Below, piece after piece: positions 1 to 5,087 of a stretch of DNA of 5,511 nt. Numbering within the stretch: the first letter of the stretch is position 1; every line of letters begins with the position of its first letter. The DNA lies in assembly GCA_029933635.1 (NCBI GenBank), contig JAOZNS010000177.1, positions 1 to 5,511 on the forward strand, in the 5' to 3' direction. The stretch comes from Candidatus Zixiibacteriota bacterium. GTDB taxonomy: Bacteria > Zixibacteria > MSB-5A5 > SM1-73. The translations under genes were made by a program, and so were the position numbers. The notes beneath the pieces were generated by a model that was not told the DNA's origin, did not search any database, and saw only the letters and a program-made list of their open reading frames with translations.

Positions 1-457
1 CGTTCAAAAGTTCCTCCCGAAAGTAGTCAAATCGTAGGATTCCACCCAGAGCTTTGAATACTTTTAGATACAGGCTATCGTCATAGGGAGGAGCGGCCAT
101 GATGAAGAAGAGATGAACCAAGCCGTTGTCCAGAGAGTCGAAGTCATAGCCCTCTTTGGACCGGGCAAAACCCATGATGAATTCCTTTGCCTGCATGGAT
201 CTTATATGAGGGATTGCTATTCCATGCCCGATTCCGGTGGTCGCCTTTTTTTCTCGATTCAGAAAGTCAATTAGAAGCTTTCTTTTATTACCCACCTTCC
301 CCGACCTTTCCAGAATATCCACCAGCTCTGAAAGGATCGCTTCCTTTCTTTTCCATAGAAGCTTGTCCGGATGAAGCTGGCTGTCGGGATCAGATACGAT
401 CTCGGTCTCCATCTCCAGCTTGATAAGCTCTGGTTTCAAATATCGGGAGATATTCAT
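1..457 (-). CDS. PTS EIIA type-2 domain protein (PtsN/fructose-type), C-terminus cut by window edge
   Basis: This reading frame runs off the left edge, leaving 152 codons visible. The start is the ATG at 455-457. An in-frame TAG lies two codons upstream (464-466), so no longer start is possible. The key motif is GIGHGIAIPH at residues 75-84. In EIIA domains of the fructose/mannitol/nitrogen class, the His that ends this motif (His84 here) is the phosphorylated residue. The downstream segment with LVHLFFIMAAPP (113-124) followed by a YLKVFKALGGIL helix (130-141) fits the same fold. Such domains are about 150 residues, so only a short tail is probably missing. The domain takes phosphate from HPr or NPr and either passes it to a sugar EIIB or acts as a regulator. 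No EIIB, EIIC or HPr gene is visible, so transporter subunit versus PtsN-like regulator is undecided. The Shine-Dalgarno is weak (AGG about 7 nt upstream). Confidence 0.88.
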   Translation of the reverse strand, partial: MNISRYLKPELIKLEMETEIVSDPDSQLHPDKLLWKRKEAILSELVDILERSGKVGNKRKLLIDFLNREKKATTGIGHGIAIPHIRSMQAKEFIMGFARSKEGYDFDSLDNGLVHLFFIMAAPPYDDSLYLKVFKALGGILRFDYFREELLN

Positions 458-734
458 CTTAACCTAGCACCATCAGTTTCCAGATACGACCCAATTAGCA
501 ACCAATTGACTTAACCTCTGTATTCTGCCCTGATCTGGAAAGTTATCTGTTCAAAAAAATTACAATTTTTATATCGGCAAAACCGGAAATTGCTGAAGCC
601 ACTTTCACCTGCTGGCTTTTCGCTGAATCCGAAAAAGGAAACGAGAGGAAAGATTTATCTGTTGGGGGAAATACTTACCCTATGGCACAAGCAACATGCT
701 GGAACCGGAAGCCCTGAACCATCAACGGTTTTAA
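458..734. other. Intergenic gap between ssrA and the PTS gene, no gene seen
   Basis: I see no convincing coding frame on either strand in this gap. On the minus strand it should hold the 3' flank of tmRNA and the promoter of the PTS gene. I could not identify a strong rho-independent terminator after tmRNA. The clearest structure is an AT-only palindrome around 554-570 (AAAAATT, AC, AATTTTT on the plus strand). A minus-strand TATAAA lies just upstream of it, with only a poor -35 match. I therefore do not call a promoter. Confidence 0.6.
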
Positions 735-1094
735 TGGAGGCGGGGGGAATCGAACCCCCGTCCGAAGGCACAGGATAAAGACCTTCTACGTGCGTAGCTT
801 GTCTTTATTTATTCGCAAAAGATCACGCCGGCAAGCAGGCTTGGTCTTTTGCTATCTCAGTTATATCTCGTCTGATCTCCCTGAGCTAAAGATCAGACCA
901 GCTTGTTTAAGCCGACGCCTGATTCTGAGCCAACAAGCAAGCCCGGAACAGACGAGCTACCTTTTTTTAATTAGGCAGCCAGTGCATATGAATAGTCTGC
1001 ACTTAAATTTGTATCCCAATGGATTAGCGAGGGAACTGGGTACCTCGGCACGCTTATCTTTTCCCACTACCTCCGTCGAAACCAAATCGCCCCC
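735..1094 (-). ncRNA. ssrA: Transfer-messenger RNA (tmRNA, 10Sa RNA)
   Basis: This RNA rescues stalled ribosomes with SmpB. It acts first as an alanine tRNA and then as a short mRNA that adds a degradation tag. On the minus strand the 5' end reads GGGGGCGATTTGGTTTCGAC and the 3' end carries the T arm GGGGG-TTCGATT-CCCCC. The 5' GGGGGCG (1094-1088) pairs with 3' CGCCTCC (742-736) as a seven-base-pair acceptor stem with one G-U pair, and the discriminator A is at 735. The next bases are TTAA, so CCA is not encoded and must be added by tRNA nucleotidyltransferase. The tag frame is at 1000-971. A pseudoknot-like region (CGAGG with CCTCG, CCCA with TGGG) precedes it. The length of 360 nt is normal for one-piece tmRNA. 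Confidence 0.97.
971..1000 (-). CDS. tmRNA proteolysis tag reading frame (ADYSYALAA, stop)
   Basis: The resume codon GCA at 1000-998 is followed by GAC TAT TCA TAT GCA CTG GCT GCC and TAA (973-971). With the alanine carried by the tRNA part, a rescued peptide would end in A-ADYSYALAA. The terminal ALAA matches the signal recognised by ClpXP and related proteases in the well-studied tags. The tag has no start codon because translation switches onto it from a stalled message. It is a part of ssrA and not a separate gene. Confidence 0.93.
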   Translation of the reverse strand, partial: ADYSYALAA

Positions 1095-1104
1095 GTGAAA
1101 TTCA

Positions 1105-1127
1105 GTTCATAGTTCGTGGTTCATAGT
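1105..1127. repeat. Short direct repeat GTTCATAGT, two copies
   Basis: GTTCATAGT occurs at 1105-1113 and 1119-1127, separated by TCGTG. The second copy also forms a small palindrome, GTTCA-TAG-TGAAC (1119-1131). It lies between the candidate ssrA promoter and the mature 5' end, so it would be part of the tmRNA leader. Confidence 0.6.
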
Positions 1128-1138
1128 GAACCCACAAA

Positions 1139-1169
1139 ATAATACGGTAAAAAATGGGGAAATCGACAA
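1139..1169 (-). promoter_or_regulatory. Possible sigma70 promoter for ssrA
   Basis: On the minus strand TTGTCG (1169-1164) is followed after 19 nt by TATTAT (1144-1139). Transcription would begin near 1132, about 38 nt before the mature tmRNA 5' end, which suits a precursor trimmed by RNase P. The spacer is longer than the ideal 17 nt, so this is only a candidate. Confidence 0.3.
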
Positions 1170-1185
1170 AAAAGTTAACCATAAA

Positions 1186-1212
1186 TATAGCGGAAACCTT
1201 TAGGTTTCCACA
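1186..1212. repeat. Palindromic repeat unit 1 (8-2-8 hairpin, core GGAAACCT)
   Basis: GGAAACCT (1192-1199) and AGGTTTCC (1202-1209) form a perfect 8-bp stem around a 2-nt loop TT. The left flank is TATAGC and the right flank is ACA. The flanks resemble those of units 2 and 3, while the core differs. CCACA (1208-1212) can also pair with TGTGG (1218-1222) of unit 2. Confidence 0.75.
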
Positions 1213-1217
1213 ATTGC

Positions 1218-1246
1218 TGTGGAAGGCTACAGCCTTCTCCTCTACA
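1218..1246. repeat. Palindromic repeat unit 2 (7-2-7 hairpin, core GAAGGCT)
   Basis: GAAGGCT (1222-1228) and AGCCTTC (1231-1237) pair around a 2-nt loop AC. The arm would reach 8 bp but for a two-base insertion near 1237-1238. The left flank is TGTGG and the right flank is CCTCTACA, close to the flanks of units 1 and 3. It follows unit 1 after only 5 nt. Confidence 0.7.
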
Positions 1247-1263
1247 TGAATCCGTTTGATCTG

Positions 1264-1319
1264 CTGGTCCCTTGTTGGTAACGGACACCCTGTCCTTCTC
1301 CAGCCCAGAGCAAGACCAG
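1264..1319. repeat. Nested inverted repeat with inner hairpin
   Basis: The outer arms are CTGGTCCCTTG (1264-1274) and CAAGACCAG (1311-1319), complementary except for two extra C. They enclose an inner hairpin GGACA-CCC-TGTCC (1283-1295). The layout could be a structured RNA or a miniature non-coding repeat. The surrounding stretch up to about 1370 has no other signal I can name. Confidence 0.45.
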
Positions 1320-1371
1320 GTAAATCTGTTAGCACAAAGCGTCACGGACGACACAGGACAATTACACTTTT

Positions 1372-1420
1372 TAATCCCCCTTTAATTCCCCCTTTATAAA
1401 AGGGGGATTCAAGGGGATTA
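1372..1420. repeat. C/G-rich inverted repeat (TAATCCCC ... GGGGATTA)
   Basis: Outer arms TAATCCCC (1372-1379) and GGGGATTA (1413-1420) flank an inner perfect hairpin CCCCCTTT (1388-1395) / AAAGGGGG (1399-1406) with loop ATA. The parts between pair imperfectly, so the whole 49-bp element is a long imperfect palindrome. AATCCCCCTTTA-like palindromes are common dispersed intergenic repeats in many environmental bacteria. That is a general impression and not a database match. Confidence 0.7.
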
Positions 1421-1440
1421 TTTTCAATCCTCCTCACCCA

Positions 1441-1463
1441 ACCCTTTCCCCAGGGGAGAGGGT
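1441..1463. repeat. Palindrome ACCCTTTCCCC / GGGGAGAGGGT
   Basis: Eleven-base arms (1441-1451 and 1453-1463) with one mismatch (a wobble pair in RNA) surround a single A. On the plus strand TTTT ends the element, which mimics a terminator, but no plus-strand gene precedes it. I regard it as another dispersed repeat. Confidence 0.6.
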
Positions 1464-1469
1464 TTTCAT

Positions 1470-1498
1470 TATAGGGTCGCATAAATGCGACCGCTACA
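1470..1498. repeat. Palindromic repeat unit 3 (8-2-8 hairpin, core GGTCGCAT)
   Basis: GGTCGCAT (1475-1482) and ATGCGACC (1485-1492) form a perfect 8-bp stem around loop AA. The left flank TATAG matches unit 1 and the right flank GCTACA resembles the TCTACA of unit 2. It begins about 15 nt after the stop codon of the upstream minus-strand gene. It could help to end or stabilise that transcript, although no U tract follows. Confidence 0.75.
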
Positions 1499-1512
1499 CA
1501 AGCAACATCCGC

Positions 1513-3150
1513 TCAATCCGTTTCATCCGTTGACTTCAACGGTGACCATTCGCCGATGTGCTCGGCGTAAACTTTACATTTTCCCAGAGAGGTCCATTTT
1601 TCATTGGAATTGTAGGACCATTCCAGATACTCTGAACCACCTCCACCGATTGTGGTGATCAGATAGCGATTATTCAAATTTCCAAAAGCGTTTGCCTGTC
1701 CTGCTGGAGTGGTTCTATCGCCTCCTGAAGGATCGACCGGGATCCAGCCGTAGTTGGGAAGATAAACCTCCACCCAACGGTGAAAAACATCGTCCGCTGA
1801 GGCATCGTCGCCTCGTATCACCACCGATCCCGCATATCTGGCAGGCAAACCTGCGGCTCGGCACATGGCAATATACACAAAGCTATACTCCGAACATGAA
1901 CCACTGCCTCTTTTCAACACGGTCGGAGCTATGTTCCAGCCACCTGCCAGCTCATACTCCATATGATCGATCACGTAGTTGAATATCTTCCGGGCGATCC
2001 AGTAGGGATTGGTCTCATCTCCTATAGCCTGCTTGACGCTTCGCTGAATAAAAGGATCGCTTATCGAATACTTGGCATCATCCGTTAAGTACTTCCTTCT
2101 GATCTCTTCAGGAATATCTTTAAGTTCTCCCACCTTCTCCGGGAAGATGAAATATCTGACCTTATAAAGCCTGGCTTTAACCCTCATTCCCACCGAGACG
2201 AATTGGATGCCTTCAAGATTATGAAACTTATAGTGGGCTACCTTCTGCCCCCATTTATCCGTCAGAAAATCGGTCGGTTTAGGAAAGTATTCGATCTCGG
2301 AGAGCAACTCCTGATTGGGAAGGTTCTGAGGTATGGCCAAATAGATGTCCAGATCCTTTACCACCCCAGGACCATAGTTTCTTACCTGATTGGAGTATTC
2401 TAAGAATTCCTCCTTCTCGTCGGTGCGGGAGAAGGTCCGTTGGTCCCCGATCTTGATCTTATAGACTTGGTCGCTTTGATAATCCACGTTCCATAAGTAT
2501 ATTCCATCCCAGGCAAGACCTCTGGCATATGCATTAGGAGTATCGAAAAACAAAATAACATCTCCCCTATCCGGGGTGATCATGTAAATTTTATCGGCGA
2601 TTCGGTCAGAGACCCATAGATATCTCCCATCATAGGTCAAACCGCAGGGCTGATAGGAAGGTGAGGGGATGGTTTTGATGGTGGTTCCGTCCTCGGTGCT
2701 TATTTGATGAATCTGGTTCGACCCATCATCTACTATCCACAGATATTTTCCGTCCCAAGCCAATCCTTCAGGTCGATCGCAGGGAGACCAGATCGTTTTG
2801 ACCGCCACGCCTGTCTGAGGATCAATCTGATAAATCAGATACTCCTCCTCTGAGGCATCCACGTTCCACAAAAATTTACCATCCCAAGTCAAACCTAAGG
2901 GTCTGTATCCGGGCGAGGGAAGGGAGTCAACCAGCTTTCCATCTTCGGGATTCACCTTATAGATCATATCAGTTTTGCGATCACAGCACCAGAGATATTT
3001 CCCATCGAAGGTTAAGCCGGTGGGGCAAAGGCCCGGTGAGGAAAAAGATTTTTCCACCTCCCCGGTGACTGCGAAAACAAAGGATGACGAGACTGAGATT
3101 ATCCACATACACACAAAAAAATATAGAACCAAATGATTTAATCTCCTCAT
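1513..3150 (-). CDS. Secreted five-bladed beta-propeller / transglutaminase-like fusion protein
   Basis: The protein has 545 residues. A signal peptide occupies about 1-27, with a hydrophobic core and VFA before the likely cleavage site, so it should be exported. Five tandem repeats of 41-43 residues follow (38-78, 79-121, 122-162, 163-203, 204-235). Each carries a GL(T/A)(F/W/Y)DG-x-YLW-like core typical of NHL/Vgb-like propeller blades. Residues about 240-340 look like a beta-sandwich linker. Residues about 380-475 form a transglutaminase-like (papain-fold) domain: catalytic Cys419 in GSGSCSEYS, His457 in VFHRWVEVY and Asp473 in GWIPVDPS. Such domains act as proteases, amidases or crosslinkers, so the reaction is open. 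The ATG at 3150 is preceded by a strong AGGAGAGGAG site. It lies 140 bp after an NTF2-like lipoprotein gene, possibly on the same transcript. The substrate is unknown. Confidence 0.9.
   Translation of the reverse strand: MRRLNHLVLYFFVCMWIISVSSSFVFAVTGEVEKSFSSPGLCPTGLTFDGKYLWCCDRKTDMIYKVNPEDGKLVDSLPSPGYRPLGLTWDGKFLWNVDASEEEYLIYQIDPQTGVAVKTIWSPCDRPEGLAWDGKYLWIVDDGSNQIHQISTEDGTTIKTIPSPSYQPCGLTYDGRYLWVSDRIADKIYMITPDRGDVILFFDTPNAYARGLAWDGIYLWNVDYQSDQVYKIKIGDQRTFSRTDEKEEFLEYSNQVRNYGPGVVKDLDIYLAIPQNLPNQELLSEIEYFPKPTDFLTDKWGQKVAHYKFHNLEGIQFVSVGMRVKARLYKVRYFIFPEKVGELKDIPEEIRRKYLTDDAKYSISDPFIQRSVKQAIGDETNPYWIARKIFNYVIDHMEYELAGGWNIAPTVLKRGSGSCSEYSFVYIAMCRAAGLPARYAGSVVIRGDDASADDVFHRWVEVYLPNYGWIPVDPSGGDRTTPAGQANAFGNLNNRYLITTIGGGGSEYLEWSYNSNEKWTSLGKCKVYAEHIGEWSPLKSTDETD
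2446..3039 (-). repeat. Tandem propeller-blade repeats within the transglutaminase gene
   Basis: Five units of about 123-129 bp encode the blades with SP-x(4)-GL-x(2)-DG-x-YLW spacing. The DNA copies have diverged while the protein pattern holds, which points to old duplication and not to recent expansion. The segment just before the first repeat (residues 31-37) resembles the last strand of a blade, so the ring may close by N-terminal strand exchange. Confidence 0.8.
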
Positions 3151-3152
3151 GG

Positions 3153-3162
3153 CTCCTCTCCT
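3153..3162 (-). promoter_or_regulatory. Strong ribosome binding site of the propeller-transglutaminase gene
   Basis: On the minus strand AGGAGAGGAG ends two bases before the ATG at 3150. The upstream AGGAG has the better spacing. This supports the chosen start, and the signal peptide begins right at that Met. Confidence 0.75.
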
Positions 3163-3290
3163 GATTCAACGGTTTAAAAGCAAGACCCCGATCTTTTTCT
3201 CCTTTCCAAAAGACGAAGAGAAAAATTAAGGGTGAGGTTAAGACCAATCGTTCCGTCTTGAACAATCATTCGAAATTCTGATCGCACTTT

Positions 3291-3725
3291 TTAATCCTTA
3301 ATGTAGTAGATCCACCATCGACCCTCCTTCTTGTAAAGTTTTGCCTTGGTATACTCTGTCATTCCAGTCTTTTGATCCACGAAGGTCACCTCCACCAGAG
3401 CCTGCCCCCCATCGATCTCCTCTTTGTTCACCACGATCATCTTGTTTTGCCACTTCAGGCGAGTGGCCCCATTCCCCAGAAAGTTTTCCCGGAGCTGTTG
3501 CTTGACTTTAGAAAATACTTTCACCCTCTGAGTATCCGGGAGCTCTTTCAGCTTCTGATGAGTGAACCGATCAAGATCCAAAAATTTCTCGATGGAGGCG
3601 GTATCAGCTTTGTTCACTGCCTCAATGAAATCCATGACCACCACTCTGGGGCTGGGTGTCTTACTGCAGTTGGAACAAAGGAGGAGAAGGACGCCGAGGA
3701 TAAAAAAAGAAATTTTTCCTGACAT
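3291..3725 (-). CDS. Small NTF2-like lipoprotein (DUF4878-like)
   Basis: The protein has 144 residues. The start is the ATG at 3725, with AAAGGAG 4 nt upstream. A longer in-frame ATG at 3788 would add 21 residues ahead of the signal peptide, lacks a Shine-Dalgarno, and falls between the -35 and -10 boxes of the likely promoter, so I reject it. Lys4 and a hydrophobic stretch (5-16) lead to LCSNC with Cys20 as the probable lipidated residue. Asn at -1 is unusual for a lipobox. The mature part (about 26-144) starts with a helix of the VVVMDFIEAVNKAD type and ends with strands finishing in KKEGRWWIYYIKD. This is the usual layout of small NTF2-like lipoproteins, where the last strand comments on residual growth or binding is unknown. 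No catalytic residues are recognisable. It probably sits in the inner or outer membrane facing the periplasm. The exported transglutaminase protein is next downstream. Confidence 0.82.
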   Translation of the reverse strand: MSGKISFFILGVLLLLCSNCSKTPSPRVVVMDFIEAVNKADTASIEKFLDLDRFTHQKLKELPDTQRVKVFSKVKQQLRENFLGNGATRLKWQNKMIVVNKEEIDGGQALVEVTFVDQKTGMTEYTKAKLYKKEGRWWIYYIKD

Positions 3726-3772
3726 TTTGCTCCTTTCCAAGGAAGTTTGAAAGCTTTCCTTACTACAGAAGG

Positions 3773-3801
3773 AAAATATTCCGACCATGCTAGAATGTCA
3801 A
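3773..3801 (-). promoter_or_regulatory. Sigma70-type promoter of the lipoprotein gene
   Basis: A perfect -35 box TTGACA (3801-3796) is followed by exactly 17 nt and the -10 box TATTTT (3778-3773). Transcription would start near 3766, giving a leader of about 40 nt before the ATG at 3725. This may also drive the transglutaminase gene downstream. It separates this pair from the GTPase gene. Confidence 0.6.
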
Positions 3802-3826
3802 CAGGTTTTTAGAGGAGGTTTTACGC

Positions 3827-3844
3827 TTGCTTCATTTGAAGCAA
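3827..3844. repeat. Perfect inverted repeat TTGCTTCA-TT-TGAAGCAA
   Basis: Eight-base arms surround a 2-nt loop between the GTPase stop and the -35 box of the lipoprotein promoter, 26 bp upstream of that box. There is no U tract on either strand, so a rho-independent terminator is doubtful. An operator or an mRNA 3' hairpin is possible. Confidence 0.55.
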
Positions 3845-3899
3845 AACAAGAGAGGAGCAAGGGCGAGCAAATTGAGGACCAATCAAATACTTTATTAAG

Positions 3900-4889
3900 T
3901 CATATATGAAACTCCACCACATGTCCATCCTTCAAAACGAAATCCTTCTGCACCTTCTGACCATCAAATACCCCTTCACCCCACACCCGGGCGTATTTTA
4001 AACCTCTGGCAAAGTCTTTGTGGATTTCCTTTGCCGCCTCCAGAAGCGTGCTACCCGCCTTCAGGATAACTGGATCCTCAAAATCTGCTTTCCTCCCGGG
4101 AGTCTTCGTGTAGACCCTTACAATCTTCAAGGAATCGAAAATGAAACGCTTGAGCTTCTCCAGATTGATCTTTTCCTTGGCAGAAAGGTAAAATAGGGGA
4201 AGCTTTTCCTGGTATGTCCTTTTTAAGATCTCCCAGTTGGTTCCGAAAAGTGATAGGTCACTTTTGTTAGCCAGAATAATTGTTTTTTTGTGGGCAATCC
4301 CATCCAGCGGATTAATATCGCCCTCCTCCAATTCCAGAACTATCTTGTATTCCTCAAGCTTTTTAAATACAGCAGAAGTTTCCTCCATCATCTTTTCCGA
4401 TCCCAAATCCACCACCAAAGAAACCAGATCGGCGTTGCGGATGATTCCAGCCAACCAAGGCTCCATGAATTCGGCTCCGATGGGAGGGGTATCAACCAGT
4501 TGTATCTGGATATTCTCAAAGGGCATCATGCCACACAGAGGTTTGGCCGTAGTGTAAGGATAGGCGGCAACTTCAGCTTTCGCATTGGTCAGCGATGCTA
4601 AAATTTGAGATTTGCCGGCATTGGGAGAACCTATCAAAACAACCTGAGCCGCACCCTCCTTTTCCACAAAATACTGATCCCCCCTTCGGGCAATCTTCTT
4701 TTTCTGCTGAATCTGTTTTTTAAGCTTGGATATTTTGTATTTTAGATCCGCCTGAAGCTTGTCGGTGCCCTTGTGTTTCGGCATGATGGCAAACATCTCG
4801 TGCAAAATCTTAAGCTTCTGTTGGGGATCTTTCGCTTCTCGATACCTTTTTTCCGCTTCGAAATATTGAGGGGGAAGATTCGCCGGCAC
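3900..4889 (-). CDS. DRG/Obg-like GTPase with C-terminal TGS domain
   Basis: The protein has 329 residues. The start is GTG (4889-4887); an in-frame TAG lies upstream with no ATG, GTG or TTG between, and GAGGAAG sits about 10 nt before it. Residues about 8-70 are helical and Lys-rich, as in the N-terminal region of DRG-type GTPases. The G domain shows G1 GSPNAGKS (87-94), a switch I region with YPYTT (110-114), G3 DTPP (133-136), G4 NKSD (208-211) and G5 SAK (236-238). Residues about 258-329 form a TGS domain ending in DGHVVEFHI. Members of this class bind GTP and usually associate with ribosomes or RNA. The exact partner here is unknown. The Gly of the usual DxxG motif is Pro, which may affect gamma-phosphate sensing or be a trait of this subfamily. 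It lies downstream of the ferritin-like gene after a gap of 198 bp, so it may have its own promoter. Confidence 0.9.
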   Translation of the reverse strand: MPANLPPQYFEAEKRYREAKDPQQKLKILHEMFAIMPKHKGTDKLQADLKYKISKLKKQIQQKKKIARRGDQYFVEKEGAAQVVLIGSPNAGKSQILASLTNAKAEVAAYPYTTAKPLCGMMPFENIQIQLVDTPPIGAEFMEPWLAGIIRNADLVSLVVDLGSEKMMEETSAVFKKLEEYKIVLELEEGDINPLDGIAHKKTIILANKSDLSLFGTNWEILKRTYQEKLPLFYLSAKEKINLEKLKRFIFDSLKIVRVYTKTPGRKADFEDPVILKAGSTLLEAAKEIHKDFARGLKYARVWGEGVFDGQKVQKDFVLKDGHVVEFHI

Positions 4890-4963
4890 GTAAAACCACT
4901 TCCTCTTTATCGAAATCTGAAGCTTATCCTATTCAGCTTTTTCTCTTTGATTAACTAAGAACG

Positions 4964-4995
4964 ATAAAAAGCCCCTTTTATTGAGATGATGTCAA
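4964..4995 (-). promoter_or_regulatory. Weak candidate promoter for the GTPase gene
   Basis: A perfect TTGACA (4995-4990) on the minus strand is followed by AT-rich TTTTTAT (4970-4964), but the spacing is 19-20 nt and the -10 match is poor. A second TTGACA lies at 5060-5055, with no good -10 either. The run at 4964-4981 also forms an imperfect hairpin (ATAAAAG, GGG, CTTTTTAT) that could end the ferritin-like transcript. I cannot choose between these readings. Confidence 0.25.
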
Positions 4996-5087
4996 GAATC
5001 TTGGATTTTTATTTTCAGTTTTTCCTTTTGCTTTGAATCCCAGCAAAAAAACTTTGTCAAATATGCCTGATTGATGGAACCCGATCG

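Larger units (their letters stand above)
1095..1512. other. Repeat-rich intergenic region between the transglutaminase gene and ssrA
   Basis: This 418-bp gap has no convincing gene. A 77-codon open frame on the minus strand (1335-1102) runs across several unrelated palindromes and has no family features, so I treat it as chance. The gap contains at least six short inverted repeats, listed separately, plus the ssrA upstream region at its left end. The density of palindromes and the absence of genes suggest a landing site for dispersed non-coding repeats. Confidence 0.7.

Noticed and set aside
187..423. Plus-strand open frame of 78 codons
   Set aside because: It lies antisense to the PTS EIIA gene, whose family motif is unmistakable.
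602..645. Terminator after tmRNA near CTTTTTCG/CGAAAAG on the minus strand
   Set aside because: The stem is weak and AT-rich, no U tract follows, and it is over 90 nt from the tmRNA end.
590..1098. Plus-strand open frames of 62 and 102 codons
   Set aside because: Both overlap tmRNA in antisense and show no protein family features.
1102..1335. Minus-strand open frame of 77 codons
   Set aside because: It crosses three palindromic repeats and the ssrA upstream region, has no clear ribosome binding site, and its composition changes along its length.
1441..1466. Rho-independent terminator on the plus strand
   Set aside because: The stem followed by TTTT looks right, but no plus-strand gene lies upstream, and the element fits a dispersed repeat better.
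1186..1498. CRISPR-like array
   Set aside because: The units are not identical repeats and there are no regular spacers or cas genes.
686..1509. 12-base direct repeat CACAAGCAACAT at both ends of the ssrA region (about 686-697 and 1497-1508)
   Set aside because: It is short, the bases around it differ, and there is no integrase or island-like content, so attachment sites are not supported.
2981..3265. Minus-strand open frame of 94 codons overlapping the propeller gene start
   Set aside because: It overlaps the signal peptide and first blade of a well-supported gene in another frame.
3726..3788. N-terminal extension of the lipoprotein to the ATG at 3788
   Set aside because: It would place 21 polar residues before the signal peptide, has no ribosome binding site, and its start lies between the promoter boxes.
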